Positions 1 through 11,020 of a stretch of 64,000 bases of DNA are shown here, piece by piece. The DNA is from Cymodocea nodosa (lineage: Eukaryota > Streptophyta > Magnoliopsida > Alismatales > Cymodoceaceae): NCBI GenBank assembly GCA_036874045.1, contig CM072337.1, positions 7,440,001-7,504,000 on the forward strand, read 5' to 3'. Each line of letters begins with the position of its first letter. Position 1 is the first letter of the stretch. The notes under the pieces were generated by a model that saw only the letters and a list, made by a program, of their open reading frames with translations, did not search any database and was not told where the DNA came from. The translations under genes and the position numbers were made by a program.

Positions 1-381
1 AGTTTCGTATATAATATCAATTTTAGGTTCTGAATACGCTTCCTTATAGTTTAATTGGTTGACTTCTTGTTGCTGACACATAAAGTATTCTAGTTTGTCT
101 ATGTTTTGCTCTATATTACACTCTAGTCTGTCATACCTATCCCAAACTTTCGTGTCTCTCAACATATTATACATTCTATACTGACCATTAGTTGGGTAAA
201 CCATAGGGTTCTCATTCTTGGCTCTATTATATTGAAGATAATTCATTTGTTGTTCATGTGGTCTAACCATCTGCAAACATCTCAATTTCAAACAATCAAA
301 AATGTCATGACCTTTAGAATTGCAGAATTCACATATGCTAACTACAGGTTTCAAAAATCTTTGAGCATAAGCATATGCCAT
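1..381 (-). CDS. Gag-like zinc-knuckle ORF of an Athila-like gypsy element, 5' part, runs off the window
   Basis: This is the first ORF after the primer-binding site of the leftmost minus-strand element. The start chosen is the ATG at 381, because stops lie just upstream. The frame is then open to the window edge, making it the best preserved of the four copies seen (others at 7723, 18284 and 61541). Near residue 16 it carries a complete zinc knuckle, CX2CX4HX4C, the nucleocapsid motif that binds RNA. The second Cys is replaced by Tyr in the copies at 7723 and 18284. A Gln/Asn-rich acidic stretch follows. No capsid domain precedes the knuckle. In canonical Athila gag the capsid lies N-terminal to it; in this family a capsid ORF is found instead far downstream (27099-28286). 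Confidence 0.75.
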   Translation of the reverse strand, partial: MAYAYAQRFLKPVVSICEFCNSKGHDIFDCLKLRCLQMVRPHEQQMNYLQYNRAKNENPMVYPTNGQYRMYNMLRDTKVWDRYDRLECNIEQNIDKLEYFMCQQQEVNQLNYKEAYSEPKIDIIYET

Positions 382-463
382 ATTCTCAATTATAGAAGAA
401 AACACACAATACCTCTCTTGCTATTAAAATGAAATAACACTCACAATTGCTTAGCTACTCAAA

Positions 464-481
464 TCCCCGACAACAGCGCTA
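464..481 (-). other. Primer-binding site (tRNA-Asp type)
   Basis: Read on the minus strand the site is TAGCGCTGTTGTCGGGGA. It matches the Athila tRNA-Asp complement TGGCGCCGTTGCCGGGGA at 15 of 18 positions. A 7-nt spacer separates it from the LTR end at 489. The differences are all transitions. Confidence 0.8.
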
Positions 482-488
482 GAAAACT

Positions 489-2449
489 TGTCTGCTTTGT
501 TAACTTCTATTTGTAACTTAGTTAATTTATCTTTATGCTTATCAGTAATTCCTTTTTAGAAGTCAACAAACCATCTTTCACACAAATTAGATATTAATTC
601 CAATTTGTATTTTAATTGCAAGTGACAGTGTATATTGTATTTGTGTGAAAGTACAGGTCGATCCCATAGAGAATTGAGGAAGAATTATGTACTGTTCCAT
701 TTTTAATAATGAAATTTATTTATTCAGTAAGCACTCCGTTGAGTTATAGCTAACTCAACGAACTAACCTCGTGGAATTGAAGTAACTCAATGAAGCTATC
801 TATCCAGTTTAATACTGCTATTTACAAAGGAATTCGATCAACCATTGAGCGGTTCCATAGATTGTAAATAACATCAATTAAGCTCTTTAATGCTAGTTAA
901 TATTAGATTTATCATTCAGCAACACTAACATTCAAACATTTCAAACAGTAACCATAAAATCTTTAAGTATCAGGAACGATTCAATTTCAGTAAACTATAA
1001 AACTATTTTCTATTTTCTAAATTAAACAAACATGAAACATTCCAAACACTAACAATGATAACATTAATCATGATACAAAACACACAATACAACACTCAAA
1101 TACTAACTATAAACATAGATAAGTTGTTTTTAGTATTTTTGTTTTTATATGATCATGAAAATGGGCGAAAGGTGAAATGTAAAAGCAATCTCTATCAACA
1201 GTAAAAACTTTCGTCACTACATGCGACATGATTACATCATTGAAAATTTAACCACTTACAATTCTGTCTCCTCTCCCTATAGAATCGCGAATCCAGAATT
1301 GCAAGTTGATCTCCTCTTCAGCATACTGGCATCAACCCAAAACCAAGGCTAGAAGCTTTACGATCTCCTGAGATATGAGTCGGTGCTTGGTGAAAATGGC
1401 TTTCCTTCCCGCGACGCGATCACTCCTCATAGTGGTTATCAGGCATCGTGTTTGGCTCGAAATCGACCCAACATCAAGAAAGTATCTTCACAGACATTCG
1501 ATGGTTGGTGATTATGGTGGTGGTGATGGTGATGGTAGTATGGAACTTCAAGGAACTTTTGTCGCTACCTGTAGTTAGCGTGGTCCTCCTCTGCACACAC
1601 ACTAGCCACCACACTTCGTGTTTTTTTTCCTTGTCTTTTATATTTCTTAGTAGTAACTGCTTCGATGATCGGTTGGATTTCCTTCATTCAAATCAACGAT
1701 GGTGATTTCTTCTTCCTTCCACGAGCAATTTCCTACGTGATACGTGTAATCGTGGTTTTCCTTCGAATGTCCTATTTCTGTAACCGCTACAGTGGCATAT
1801 TAGAAAATAAATGGTTCGTGGAGTTATAGATAACTCAACGGACTTACTTCGTTGATTTAACTATAAAACACGTGCAATAAAGAAATAAGCCGCTAACATA
1901 ACGTGTTACCTTAGTGTGTATTCATGTAACTCAACGTGTACAGTTATGCTGACTTAACGAGTTAAACATGTGCATCTCACGTGATATACTAAAGCATTTA
2001 AATTCAACACGTGCATAATTCTATCTTAACAAATTCAATTATTTCAAACACTTACAAACCTAACTATCTGATGCTTAGATGCATTTCAGATAGTTACAAA
2101 TAACCTTCCGAAAATCCACTTAAGTCATGCATTGTAGTTTCAACACGTGTAATCCAAGAAATAATAAAATATTCTTTAAGCATTTAAAACATAACTGTCT
2201 AGTACATTAAACATAACTCTCTGAAATAACAGAAAATTCGGATACTTAAGAATTTCACAGCCTACAATTTACTGACAGTTTAGAAATGTACTAAATTAAC
2301 AGTAATTCCTTGGAATTATGCAGATTCTTTCATTAAAGCATATAACAGTGCAATTATAACATAATGCTTAATTCTCATATGATAAGGTAAATATTATGTA
2401 ATTAACCATCATTTAACCGTTAATATTATGCACTTTTTCATTCTAAACA
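489..2449 (-). repeat. Gypsy LTR, shorter subtype (type I), 3' LTR of element C and 5' LTR of the next copy
   Basis: The LTR starts TGTTTAGAATG at 2449 and ends in CA at 489, about 1.96 kb. It is followed by a PBS, so it serves as the 5' LTR of a further element leaving the window, while the sequence on its other side (2450-5763) is the 3' part of element C. That is the signature of tandem elements sharing an LTR. It contains G-box-like CACGTG sites, a TATA box and GTTGAGTTA/TAACTCAAC palindromes. Short ORFs inside it recur in other LTR copies but show no protein similarity I recognise, so they are not called as genes. Confidence 0.85.
1636..1642 (-). promoter_or_regulatory. LTR TATA box
   Basis: TATAAAA lies in an ATATAAAAGA context that is kept at the same place in the other LTRs (6450, 17049, 54112, 60264). 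It is probably the U3 core promoter; transcription would start roughly 30 bp downstream. Confidence 0.55.
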
Positions 2450-3660
2450 CAAATCAATAAACTCTTAAAGTTTTTCTCTTTTTTTCCTTTTTTTCTTTTC
2501 TTTTCAACACAGTATATATACGTATTTCATTCATACAAATGTAATAAAACACAAATCTCATATAATCCTGCTTCTATAATTTACTGAAAACATGAATTAA
2601 TATCAATAAGCTCACACTTTTTTTGTAGTTTCGTAAGAGTTACACAAAAATCATTCTACAAGTTTAATCAATCAAATTAAATGTATCATTGATCATATGT
2701 ATTTCATTTAATCCAAAAATCAACATTTCAACTCTTTCAGGATTTCAGATAAGTTACTGAGTTTCAGTTAAGCATTCTGATTTCTTTTTTTAAAATCATG
2801 AAACTATTAAACTCATAAAATTCAGCAAAAATATAAGATACTATATCCAGATTTATGTTAATAGTAAAATTTTGTAGCATCTTATATAAGATTCTAAATA
2901 TAACATTCAAGTAGTTATAGTTCTTAAAAATTTTACAATTTCAATTATCAGATAGTTATAGGAAATTTTGGTTAGTTACAGTAAATTCATAAAAAAAATT
3001 TTCAATTTCCATAGAAATTTGCAACACAATCTTAATTCCTCTAATTAACAAGATCACTTGGATTTAATCTAATTACCTCCCCCCATACCTACATTTTGCA
3101 TTGTCTTCAACGTAAAAGATTTTATAGTAAATATAGTAAATTGCATTCTCCTTCAATATTTTCTGACTTTTGATTCTGAAAAACTTTTCATTCACACATA
3201 AAAGCAGAATATATAACAAAATAACAGTTAACAACAAAACGTAAATTGCTAAATCAGTGTCTTGTGTGGAACCTAGGCTCCTATGCCTTTGGTGGCTCAC
3301 AAGCAAGCTAGTTGGTTTCCTAGAACAAATACCAACAAACTGGATTGATATTTTGTTTTTTTGTTTTATATAAAATAAAAGAAAATCTAAAAATTTTCTT
3401 TCTTTTCTACAAATAAATGTAGAGTACACACAACATTAAAAGTAAAAAATCATAGTTTAAGAACATGATTGAAAAGTTGTAATAAATGGAATAAACATGT
3501 CAATCCAAGCAAACTTTTTAGGCATAATTCTTCTTGCTACTAATTCTGTTTTAATGTAGTCTACTTTCCTTTTTAACTTGTAAACTTGCAGTATGTTATC
3601 AATACTAAATATAAGTATATTACCATTAATGAATTAAAATGCAGAAAGAGATCCTCTTCT
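2450..3660 (-). repeat. Noncoding 3' module of element C, shortened
   Basis: Read on the minus strand, this follows the F-box fragment. It contains a conserved block (3257-3357) nearly identical to 29745-29846. It then has the purine tract GGTATGGGGGGAGGT (3075-3089) and about 600 bp homologous to 30073-30690. The module then stops and joins directly to the LTR start at 2449 without the final purine tract, so the rest, including the normal PPT, is deleted. No coding potential is seen. Confidence 0.7.
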
Positions 3661-4165
3661 GTTCCGAGATAATGTAGTTGTTTCTATTTCTACATATATT
3701 TCAATATATTCCTCTTCCCACTTCCATTCATTTAGGTCTTTCATAATCTATATTTGAAATTTCATCAATTCATCCCACCATCTTATCAAACATAAAGTAG
3801 GATCATCATATTCATTATACCACATTCCTAATTGAATTTTATCATGTTTTGCAGATAGTGGTTCAGCTATATTACTAGGTATAGGTAGTATTTCTATAAA
3901 GTCATCATCATAACTATCTATGCTTACTATGTATAAATCAGATCTAAATGTAACTGATATATCTGTGACTAAATATATATATCCATCAAGTATGACATTT
4001 ATGTTGTTAATTAATACTTTCTGTCCTAGATATATCATTGTCTTTTTAGTCCAAGATCTATTCAGAAAATTATACACACTTAAGTATAAATCTTCATCTC
4101 AATTTTCAATTGGTCTCCAATAATACAATTTTTCAGGAATGGTCAAATTTTTATCAGAAAATGTT
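3661..4165 (-). pseudogene. C-terminal half of the captured F-box gene (element C copy)
   Basis: This is homologous to the second half of the F-box ORF at 28477-29409, beginning where that protein reads FSDKN. Shared motifs include MIYLGQK, VILDGYIYLV, DLYIVSIDSYD, MWYNE and DDPTLCLI. Here the Trp that is a stop in the other copy (29293) is intact, while a Trp three codons into a shared NWG motif and a later Trp are now stops. The two copies are therefore broken at different codons, and their common ancestor had a longer open frame ending in an acidic tail (EWKWEE). The F-box itself is deleted, with an abrupt junction to the spacer at about 4166. Confidence 0.8.
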
Positions 4166-4878
4166 AAACTCCACGAACTAACTTCGTTGAGTTAAAAATA
4201 ACTCAACGGAGTGACCTTATATTTTATTATTGGCCTCGTAGAGTTAAGGTTAACTCAATAGACTTACTTCGTTGAGTTAACACTTAGCATATTTTTCTAA
4301 AACTTACTCCTCATATTAACTTCTATATTTTTTTTCTATAACTCAACGGAGTGACCTTATAATTTATTATTGGCCTCGTGGAGTTAAGGTTAACTCAACA
4401 GACTTACTTCGTTGAGTTAACACTTAGCAAATTTTTCTAAAATTTACTCCTCATATTAACTTCTATATTTTTTTTCTCTTGCATTTTATCAACTTAAATA
4501 AAGTTAAATACATTTCATTAATGTAGTGTTCTAATTTAAACTCCTTTAAATTTGAACATTATATGCATATTTAACTTACAATTCATTTCATGTTATATAG
4601 AAATTAAATTCTTCTTTTCAGTATACAGATGTGTTCAAATATTATCCACTCATCGTGCATTTAACCATGTCATTAATAAAATTGTAGAACTTGTAAAATA
4701 GTCTTGCAGATCTTTAAACAGCTATATAATATTCATCTTCACTACAGTTCTCAATTAAATCATTCATTCACAAACATTAATTCAGAAACATCATGTTGTT
4801 CAAACATTCATATATATAAATAGTTTACATTTACATATAATTAGACATTTTTCAGTACAAGTAGATGAATAATACATT
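4166..4878 (-). repeat. Spacer between env-like ORF and F-box fragment
   Basis: Noncoding. It matches 26009-26610 of element A and carries a near-duplicate pair of blocks (4199-4335 and 4337-4470) with GTTGAGTTA/TAACTCAAC palindromes. The counterpart in element A continues into the gag capsid ORF, which is missing here. Confidence 0.65.
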
Positions 4879-5763
4879 TTAATCTTTCTTCTTAAGTTCA
4901 TCTACTTCCTTATGGAGCTTTTCTAATTGTCGTTCTAATGGATTCATACACTCAACAACTCTTATAATGTCTCTAGAAGGTCCAGCAATCGAAACAACAA
5001 CTGTAGCATTATAACTTCTATATTTTTTCACTGAAATGGCTTTAGATCTTATCCTCTTGGATGTCCATTTCGTGAAGTCAATACTGTCCTTCATTAATAC
5101 TGGTATCAAATCTCCATAAAATAGTTTCTTCTTTGTAGACTTTATCTTCCATAAGAAGACTTGACACCAGTTAACTTGAATTCTATTTACAACTACATAC
5201 GTGGCCCATTTAACAAATTGACTCAACTCAATGTCATGGTCATGCCTCTAATAGACAATTTTAACTAAAATGTTTGCCACCATGTGTGCTTTCCCATTTA
5301 TATGTTTCAGTCTTTTCAATAATGGCACACTAGGGTTGATGGCCAAACATTACTTGATTACTTGTTCTGTCCATTCAGTTGCAATTGTATTTTCCAACAT
5401 TTCTTTTCCTTCATTCCTTAATCCAAAAATAATGTGGAGAAACTCTAGTGTTATCTGTACAATAACTTCTTCCACATTTGCTATTAACTTTCCTTTTTCC
5501 TCCCTCAAATTTACATAAAAGTAGGTCACTAAATTTTCATATAGTGCATGCCCTTTCTACTAAGAAATAAAGTTCAATAGGCCTTCGAATTTGAATAATT
5601 CTTTAATCTCCTCCATTCTAGTCTAATCTACTAGCCTACTGTAAATAACATCATACCACTTTATCTCTTGATACTTGTTGTACGCTTCTTAACTCCAAAA
5701 GTGAACTTCATTTAGAATAGTAGCTTCAGACGGGTCAGAAATTTGGATTTATTGCTCCAAAGG
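4879..5763 (-). pseudogene. Env-like ORF, C-terminal part (element C)
   Basis: This is the C-terminal third of the protein seen at 13100-15358 and 23779-26008. It includes the block around VVNRIQ, the LFYGDLIP motif, FTKWTS, and a C-terminal coiled coil rich in Lys/Glu. Stops and frameshifts break it upstream of 5226. It begins abruptly at 5763, exactly where element B inserted. The missing N-terminal and middle parts lie at 51612-52900, on the other side of B. No signal peptide or membrane segment is apparent, so 'env-like' refers only to position. Confidence 0.75.
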
Positions 5764-5768
5764 GGTTT
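5764..5768. repeat. 5-bp target-site duplication, left copy (GGTTT)
   Basis: GGTTT lies immediately before the LTR start at 5769 and recurs at 51607-51611 immediately after the LTR end. Removing 5769-51611 rejoins the two halves of the env-like ORF of element C in register. Confidence 0.8.
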
Positions 5769-7616
5769 TGTTGAGAATGAAAAAGTGCATAATATTAAGG
5801 GTTAAATGATGGTTAATTGCATAATATTTAGCTTATCATATAAGAATTAAGCCATTATGTTATAATTGCACTATTATATGCTTTAATGAAAGAATCTACA
5901 TAATTTCAGGGAATTAACGTTAATTAAGTACATTTCTGAACTGTCGGTGAATTGTAGGATGGAAAATCCCTAAGTGTTTAAAAATTTTCTATTATTTCGA
6001 AGAGTTATATTGAATGTACCGAACATTTAGGTTTAAATGCTTAAAGAATATTTTATTATTTCTTAGAGTACACGTGTTGAATTTAAATGCTTTATTATGT
6101 CACGTGAGATGCACATGTTTAACTCGTTAAATTAGCATAATTGTATGTGTTGAGTTACATAAATACACACTAAGGTAAGGCACTATGTTAGCAGCTTATT
6201 TCTTTATTGCACGTGTTTTATAGTTAAATCAATGAAGTAAGTTCGTTGAGTTATTTGTAACTCCACAGACCAATTATTTTCTAATATGCCACTATAGTAG
6301 TTGCAAAAACAAGACAGTTAAAGAAAAACCACGATTACACGTATCACGTAGGAATTCACTCGTGGAATGAAGAAGAAATCACCATCATTGATATGAATGA
6401 AGGAAATCCAACTGATCATCTAAGCAGAAGTAGTTACTACAAGAAGAAATATAAAAGAAAAGGAGAAAGACGAAGAAAGTGTGTGTGTAGAGGTGGAGAA
6501 TCGCGCTAACTACAGGCAGCGTCAGAAGTTCCCTGAAGCTCCACACCACCACCAAAATCACCAACCATCGGAGGTTTGTGAGGATACTTTCTTGATGTCG
6601 GGTCGATTCCGAGTCAAACAAGGTACTTGACAACCATTGTGAGGAGTGATCATGTCGCAGGAAGGGAAGCCATTTTCACCAAGCACTAACTCATATCTCA
6701 AGAGATCGTAAAGCATCTAGCCTTGGTTTCAAGCTGATGCTAGTATGCTGAAGAGGAGACCATCTTACAATTCTGGACTTGTGATTCTATAGGGAGAGGA
6801 GGCAAAATTGTAAGTAATTAAGTTTTCAGTGGTGTAATCATGTTGCATGTAATGACGAAAGTTTTTACTATCAATAGAGATTTTTACATTTCACCTTTCA
6901 TCCAACTTTAGGAACATATCAAAACAAAAATACCAATAATAACAACTTATCTATGTTTACATTAAGTATTTAAGTGTTGTATTATTTGTTTTGTATCATG
7001 ATTAATGTTATCATTGTCAGTATTATGAATGTTTTATGTTTGTTTGATTCAGAAAATAGAAAATAGTTTTATAGTTTACTGAAATTGATTCATTCAAGAT
7101 ACTTAAAGATTTTAATGGTTACTATTTGAAATATCTGAAAGTTAATATTGCTTAATGATAAATCTAATCTTAACTAACATTGAAGAGCTTAATTGATGTT
7201 ATTTACAATCTGTGGAACCACCCAATGGTTGGCTGAATTCCTCTGTAATTAACAATATTCAACTAAAAAAATAGGCTCGTGGAGTTAACTTAAGTCCACG
7301 AGGTTAGTCTGTTGAGTTAGTCATAACTCCACGAACTTAGTCCGTTGTGTTAACTATAACTCAACGGAGTGCTTACTGAACACATAAATTCTAATATAAA
7401 AATCAGAACAGTACACAATTCTTACTCAATCTTTGTGGGATCGACCTGTACTTGCACACAAATACAATATACACTATGCACTTGCAGTTAAAATACAAAT
7501 TGGAATTAATTTCTAATTTGTGTGAAAGGTTGTTTGTTTACTTATAAAAGTAATTATTGATATAAGTATAAAGACAAATTAAGCAAGTTTAAGAATTAAC
7601 TTAACAACCCCAAATA
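5769..7616 (+). repeat. 5' LTR of element B (type I)
   Basis: It starts TGTTGAGAATG (family consensus TGTTTAGAATG) and ends CCCCAAATA, where other copies read CCCAAACA. It is about 1.85 kb long and contains CACGTG sites, a TATA box at 6450 and the palindrome cluster at 7273-7365. A PBS follows after a 7-nt spacer. Confidence 0.85.
6450..6456 (+). promoter_or_regulatory. LTR TATA box
   Basis: TATAAAA in the conserved context ATATAAAAGA; same relative position as in the other LTRs. Confidence 0.5.
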
Positions 7617-7623
7617 AGTCTTC

Positions 7624-7641
7624 TAGCGTCGTTGCAAGGGA
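7624..7641 (+). other. Primer-binding site of element B
   Basis: TAGCGTCGTTGCAAGGGA matches the tRNA-Asp complement at 14 of 18 positions, 7 nt after the LTR end. Confidence 0.75.
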
Positions 7642-7722
7642 TTGACAAGCTAAGCAATTGTGAGTGTTTTTTTGTTTTAATAGCAAGAGGAGTGTTGTGT
7701 GTTTTATTCTATAATTGAGAAT

Positions 7723-8595
7723 ATGGCATATGCTTATGCTTAAAGATTTCTGAAACCTGTAGTTAGCATATGTGAATTCTACAATTTGGAAGGTCACGAC
7801 ATCTTTAATTGTTTGAAACTAAGATGGTTGTAGATGGTTAGAGCACATGAACAACAAATGAATTATCTTTAACATAATAGAGCTCGTATGAGAATCTTAT
7901 AGTTTACCCAACTAATGGTCAACTTAGAATGTGTAATATGTTGAGAGACAATAAAGTATAGGATAGGTATGATAGACTAGAGCGTAGCTTAGAGCAAAAC
8001 ATGAACAAACTAGAACAATATATGTGTCAGCAATAAGAAGTCAACCAATTAAACTATAAGGAAGAATATTCAGAACCTAAAATTGATGTCATATACGAAA
8101 TTGAAAAAACTATAATGAAAATTGATCAAAAATTGAATGCAATGAGATTAGATGATCTGGAAAGAAAATTAAAAGCATTAGATGAATTTACAATGAAATT
8201 ACAAGTTATGCAACAGAAAAATAGAAATGAAAACTTTAATGTTATAGATCTACATAATTTGCAAGACATACAAACAAAAGAAAATACCAATGCAATAGAA
8301 TTTAAAGAATGCAATTTAAGACTAAAAATAGTTGAAGATCATAAGCATAAAAATGAAATACAAGAACATCATGAAAGTAACAAAAATCTGGAAGATGTAT
8401 GTATAATATTAAGATCTAGAACTGATGTACCACTAAGAATTCAAAAAGAAAATAATTTGAAGGTGGATAAGAACAAAAATCAAAATGATTATGAAAATGT
8501 AATATCTAAAAACGTAGAAATCAATGAAGAAAAATCTAAATCTTAAAATGAGACTAAAAATGATCAAACAAATGAAATGAAAGAAAAAGAATATT
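7723..8595 (+). pseudogene. Zinc-knuckle/coiled-coil gag-like ORF (element B)
   Basis: The start ATG at 7723 corresponds to that at 381 on the minus strand. The frame is broken early by a stop seven codons in and by others. The knuckle survives with its second Cys changed to Tyr. The stretch 8115-8546 is still open and encodes a charged helical segment with heptad-like Leu/Ile spacing. It ends near an ILRS motif corresponding to TLRSG in the other copies, which is the usual end-of-gag signature in Athila elements before the protease. Confidence 0.7.
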
Positions 8596-9529
8596 TTAAA
8601 TCACAATCATTAGCACCATATCCTGAAAGATTACAACAAACATTTCCTGAAAAAAAGAAAAAATTAGAGAAATTTTTGAAAAAGTACAAGTTAACATTCC
8701 TTTGTTAGACTTATTGCAGAAAATGTCACCTTGTGCTAAATTTCTTAAGGATTGGTGTACTAAGAAAAGAGAGCGAAAAGTTTTAAGGAAAGTCTTTTTA
8801 GTTGAGCAAAGTAATTCCCTATTTCTGCCACAAATTCCTAAAAAGTTATCTAATCTTGGAATTCCTGTTATATCATGTACCACAGGAAATACCATTCTAG
8901 AAAGAACCTTAATAAACCTAGGTGTAGGTATAAATGTTATGCCAAGTGATATATTTGCATCCTTAGGATTAGAAGGCTTAATTCCTACTAGGACTGTTAT
9001 TTAATTAGCTGATAGAAGTATAAGATACCCTAGAGGAAAAATAAAGGATGTCTTAATTAAAATCAAAAACTTCATATATTCTATTGATATTGTAATTTTG
9101 GATTCTCAACAAATTAAGCATAAAAATAGTGATACATCTTTAATTTTGGGAAGACCATTTTTAGCAACATTAGAGGTTGCTATCAATTGTAAAACTGAAG
9201 TAATGAAGTTAGCATATGGTAATGAGGATACTCAATTAAACATTTTCAAACTAGAAAAGTTAGAGGAGTTAGAAATGTCCTTACATACTATAAACTTTTT
9301 AGAGGATGAAGGAGATATGCTAGATGATGTGATTCAAGAAGAATTAAATAGGCAACTAAATTCTGTAACTTTAGAAGAAAGTGAAAGCAAAAATATAGAA
9401 GGAGATCAAGAAGAAATTAATTTAGAAAATGATGATGTTCAATTAGGAGCTCTAGCTTCTGATGGGCAACATTTAGAATTAAAACATTTACCTCCTGAAT
9501 TAACCTATATATTTCTGGAAGAAAAATGA
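8596..9529 (+). pseudogene. Retroviral-type aspartic protease region (element B)
   Basis: The Athila-type protease is recognisable from the YPERLQQ leader, AKFLKDW, a core ending NVMPSDIFASLGL, LADRSIRYPRGKI after an in-frame stop (9002-9004), and LILGRPFLAT. The catalytic Asp of the D-L-G motif is Asn (codon AAC at 8915-8917), so this copy could not cleave the polyprotein. A frameshift lies between the leader and the core, and a CGA-to-TGA stop ends the acidic linker at 9527-9529. Element A keeps the Asp; copy D shares the Asn. Confidence 0.8.
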
Positions 9530-10346
9530 ATATGTCCAATCATTATTACTTCAGATTTAAAAGAGGATCAAATTGCTAAATTAAAAGATGTAGTAAAAAC
9601 TTATAAAGAAGCAATAGGATGGACTATGATTGATATAAAAGAGTTAAGTACAACTTTATGTTGTCACCACATATACTTAGAAGAGAATGCTAAACCTGTT
9701 AGAATTCCTGAGACGAGATTAAATCCAAACCTTAAAGTAGTCAGGAAGGAAATAGTGAAATGGTTAGATAATGACATAATTTATCCGATTTCTGATAGCC
9801 CATGGGTTAGTTCAATTTATGTAGTTCCCAAGAAATTAGGATTAACAGTTATTAGGAATGAAAGTCAAGACTTGATACCTACTAGAATTCAATTAGGCTG
9901 GAGAGTGTGTATATATTATAGAAAGCTGAATGCTGTGACTAGGAAAGATCATTTTCCCTTACCTTTTATAGATCAAATGCTAGAAAAATTAGCAAGGCAA
10001 GAATATTTTTGCTTCTTAGACGGGTATTTAGGATATAACCAAGTCCTAGTAGTATTAGAGGATCAAGAGAAAACAACTTTCACCTGTCCTAATGGAACTT
10101 ATGCTTTTAAGAGAATGTCATTCGGATTATGCAATACACTAGCCACCTTTCAAAGGTGTATGTAGGGCATATTCACTAGAATTACTGAAAACTTTTTAGA
10201 TATATTTATGGATGATTTTATTATTTATGGAACTTCATATGAAGTGTGTTTAAACAATTTAGACCAAGTATTAAAATGCTGTGTAGAAAACAAATCTGAT
10301 TCTAAATTGGGAAAAATGTCACTTCTTAATTAAACAAGGAATAGTC
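9530..10346 (+). pseudogene. Reverse transcriptase (element B)
   Basis: Ty3/gypsy RT. It has the entry motif around YPISDSPWVS, a YYRKLNAVT segment (first Tyr for the usual Asp), DHFPLPFIDQ, a FKRMSFGLCN block and the catalytic FMDD near 10208. A CAG-to-TAG stop interrupts it at 10163-10165. A one-base insertion near 10290 shifts the frame before the GHVVSKK motif. It copies element RNA into DNA in a functional relative but is inactive here. Confidence 0.85.
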
Positions 10347-11020
10347 TTGGGACATGTTGTTTCAAAGAAATGGTTGGAAGTAGATAAAGCTAAAATAGAA
10401 GTAATTTCTAATCTACCAGAACCTAAATCAGTAAAAGATATTAGATCATTTCTAGGACATGTTGGATTTTATAGAAGATTTATTAAAGATTTTAGCAAAA
10501 TGGCTAGACCTTTAACTAATCTCTTAAAAGATGTCCCATTCAACTTTGATAAAAATTGCAAAGAAGCATTTTTTAAGCTTAAAACTAGCTTAATTTCAAC
10601 TCCTATAATTCAAGCACCTGATTGGAGCCATCCATTTGAATTAATGTGGGATGCATCTGATTTTGCTATAGGAGCAGTGTTGGGATAGAAGATAGAAAAA
10701 TCTCCTAGAGTGATTCATTATGCAAGTAAAACCATAAATGATGCTCAAGTTAATTACACAACTACTGAAAAAGAGTTGTTAGCTATTGTGTTTGCCTTAG
10801 AAAAGTTTAGATCATATTTGATTGGAGCTAAAGTGATAGTATACATAAATCATTCAGCTTTAAAACATCTAATAGCAAAGAAAGATACCAAACCTAGATT
10901 GATCTGATGGATATTATTATTACAAGAATTTGATCTAAAAATTAAAGATAAAAAAGGTTGTGAGAATGTAATAGCAGATCATTTATCAAGATTACAAATA
11001 GAAAGTCAAAAATTGAAATT
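10347..11020 (+). pseudogene. RT thumb/connection and RNase H (element B)
   Basis: After the frameshift the frame is open through SFLGHVGFYRRFI to DASDFAIGAVLG. A TAG follows at 10686-10688, and element A has the same stop at the same codon. RNase H resumes at 10710 with [29 protein letters not shown] and a NHSALKHL segment. A stop at 10905 and a frameshift near 11000 end it. Confidence 0.8.

Noticed and set aside
1375-1705. Short ORFs inside the LTR, repeated at 6385-6633, 16880-17314, 53833-54147, 56585-57393 and 60103-60508
   Set aside because: They recur because LTRs recur. The frame is not conserved between copies, and they overlap the TATA/leader region. No protein family is recognised.
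3073-3429. ORF of 118 codons in the module of element C
   Set aside because: The homologous stretches in elements A and B are not open in the same frame; composition is that of the AT-rich noncoding module.
8126-8314. Reverse-strand ORFs opposite the coiled-coil and protease regions (also 8596-8895, 19252-19530, 62437-62715)
   Set aside because: They are mirror frames of conserved gag/protease coding sequence; their conservation follows from the coding strand.
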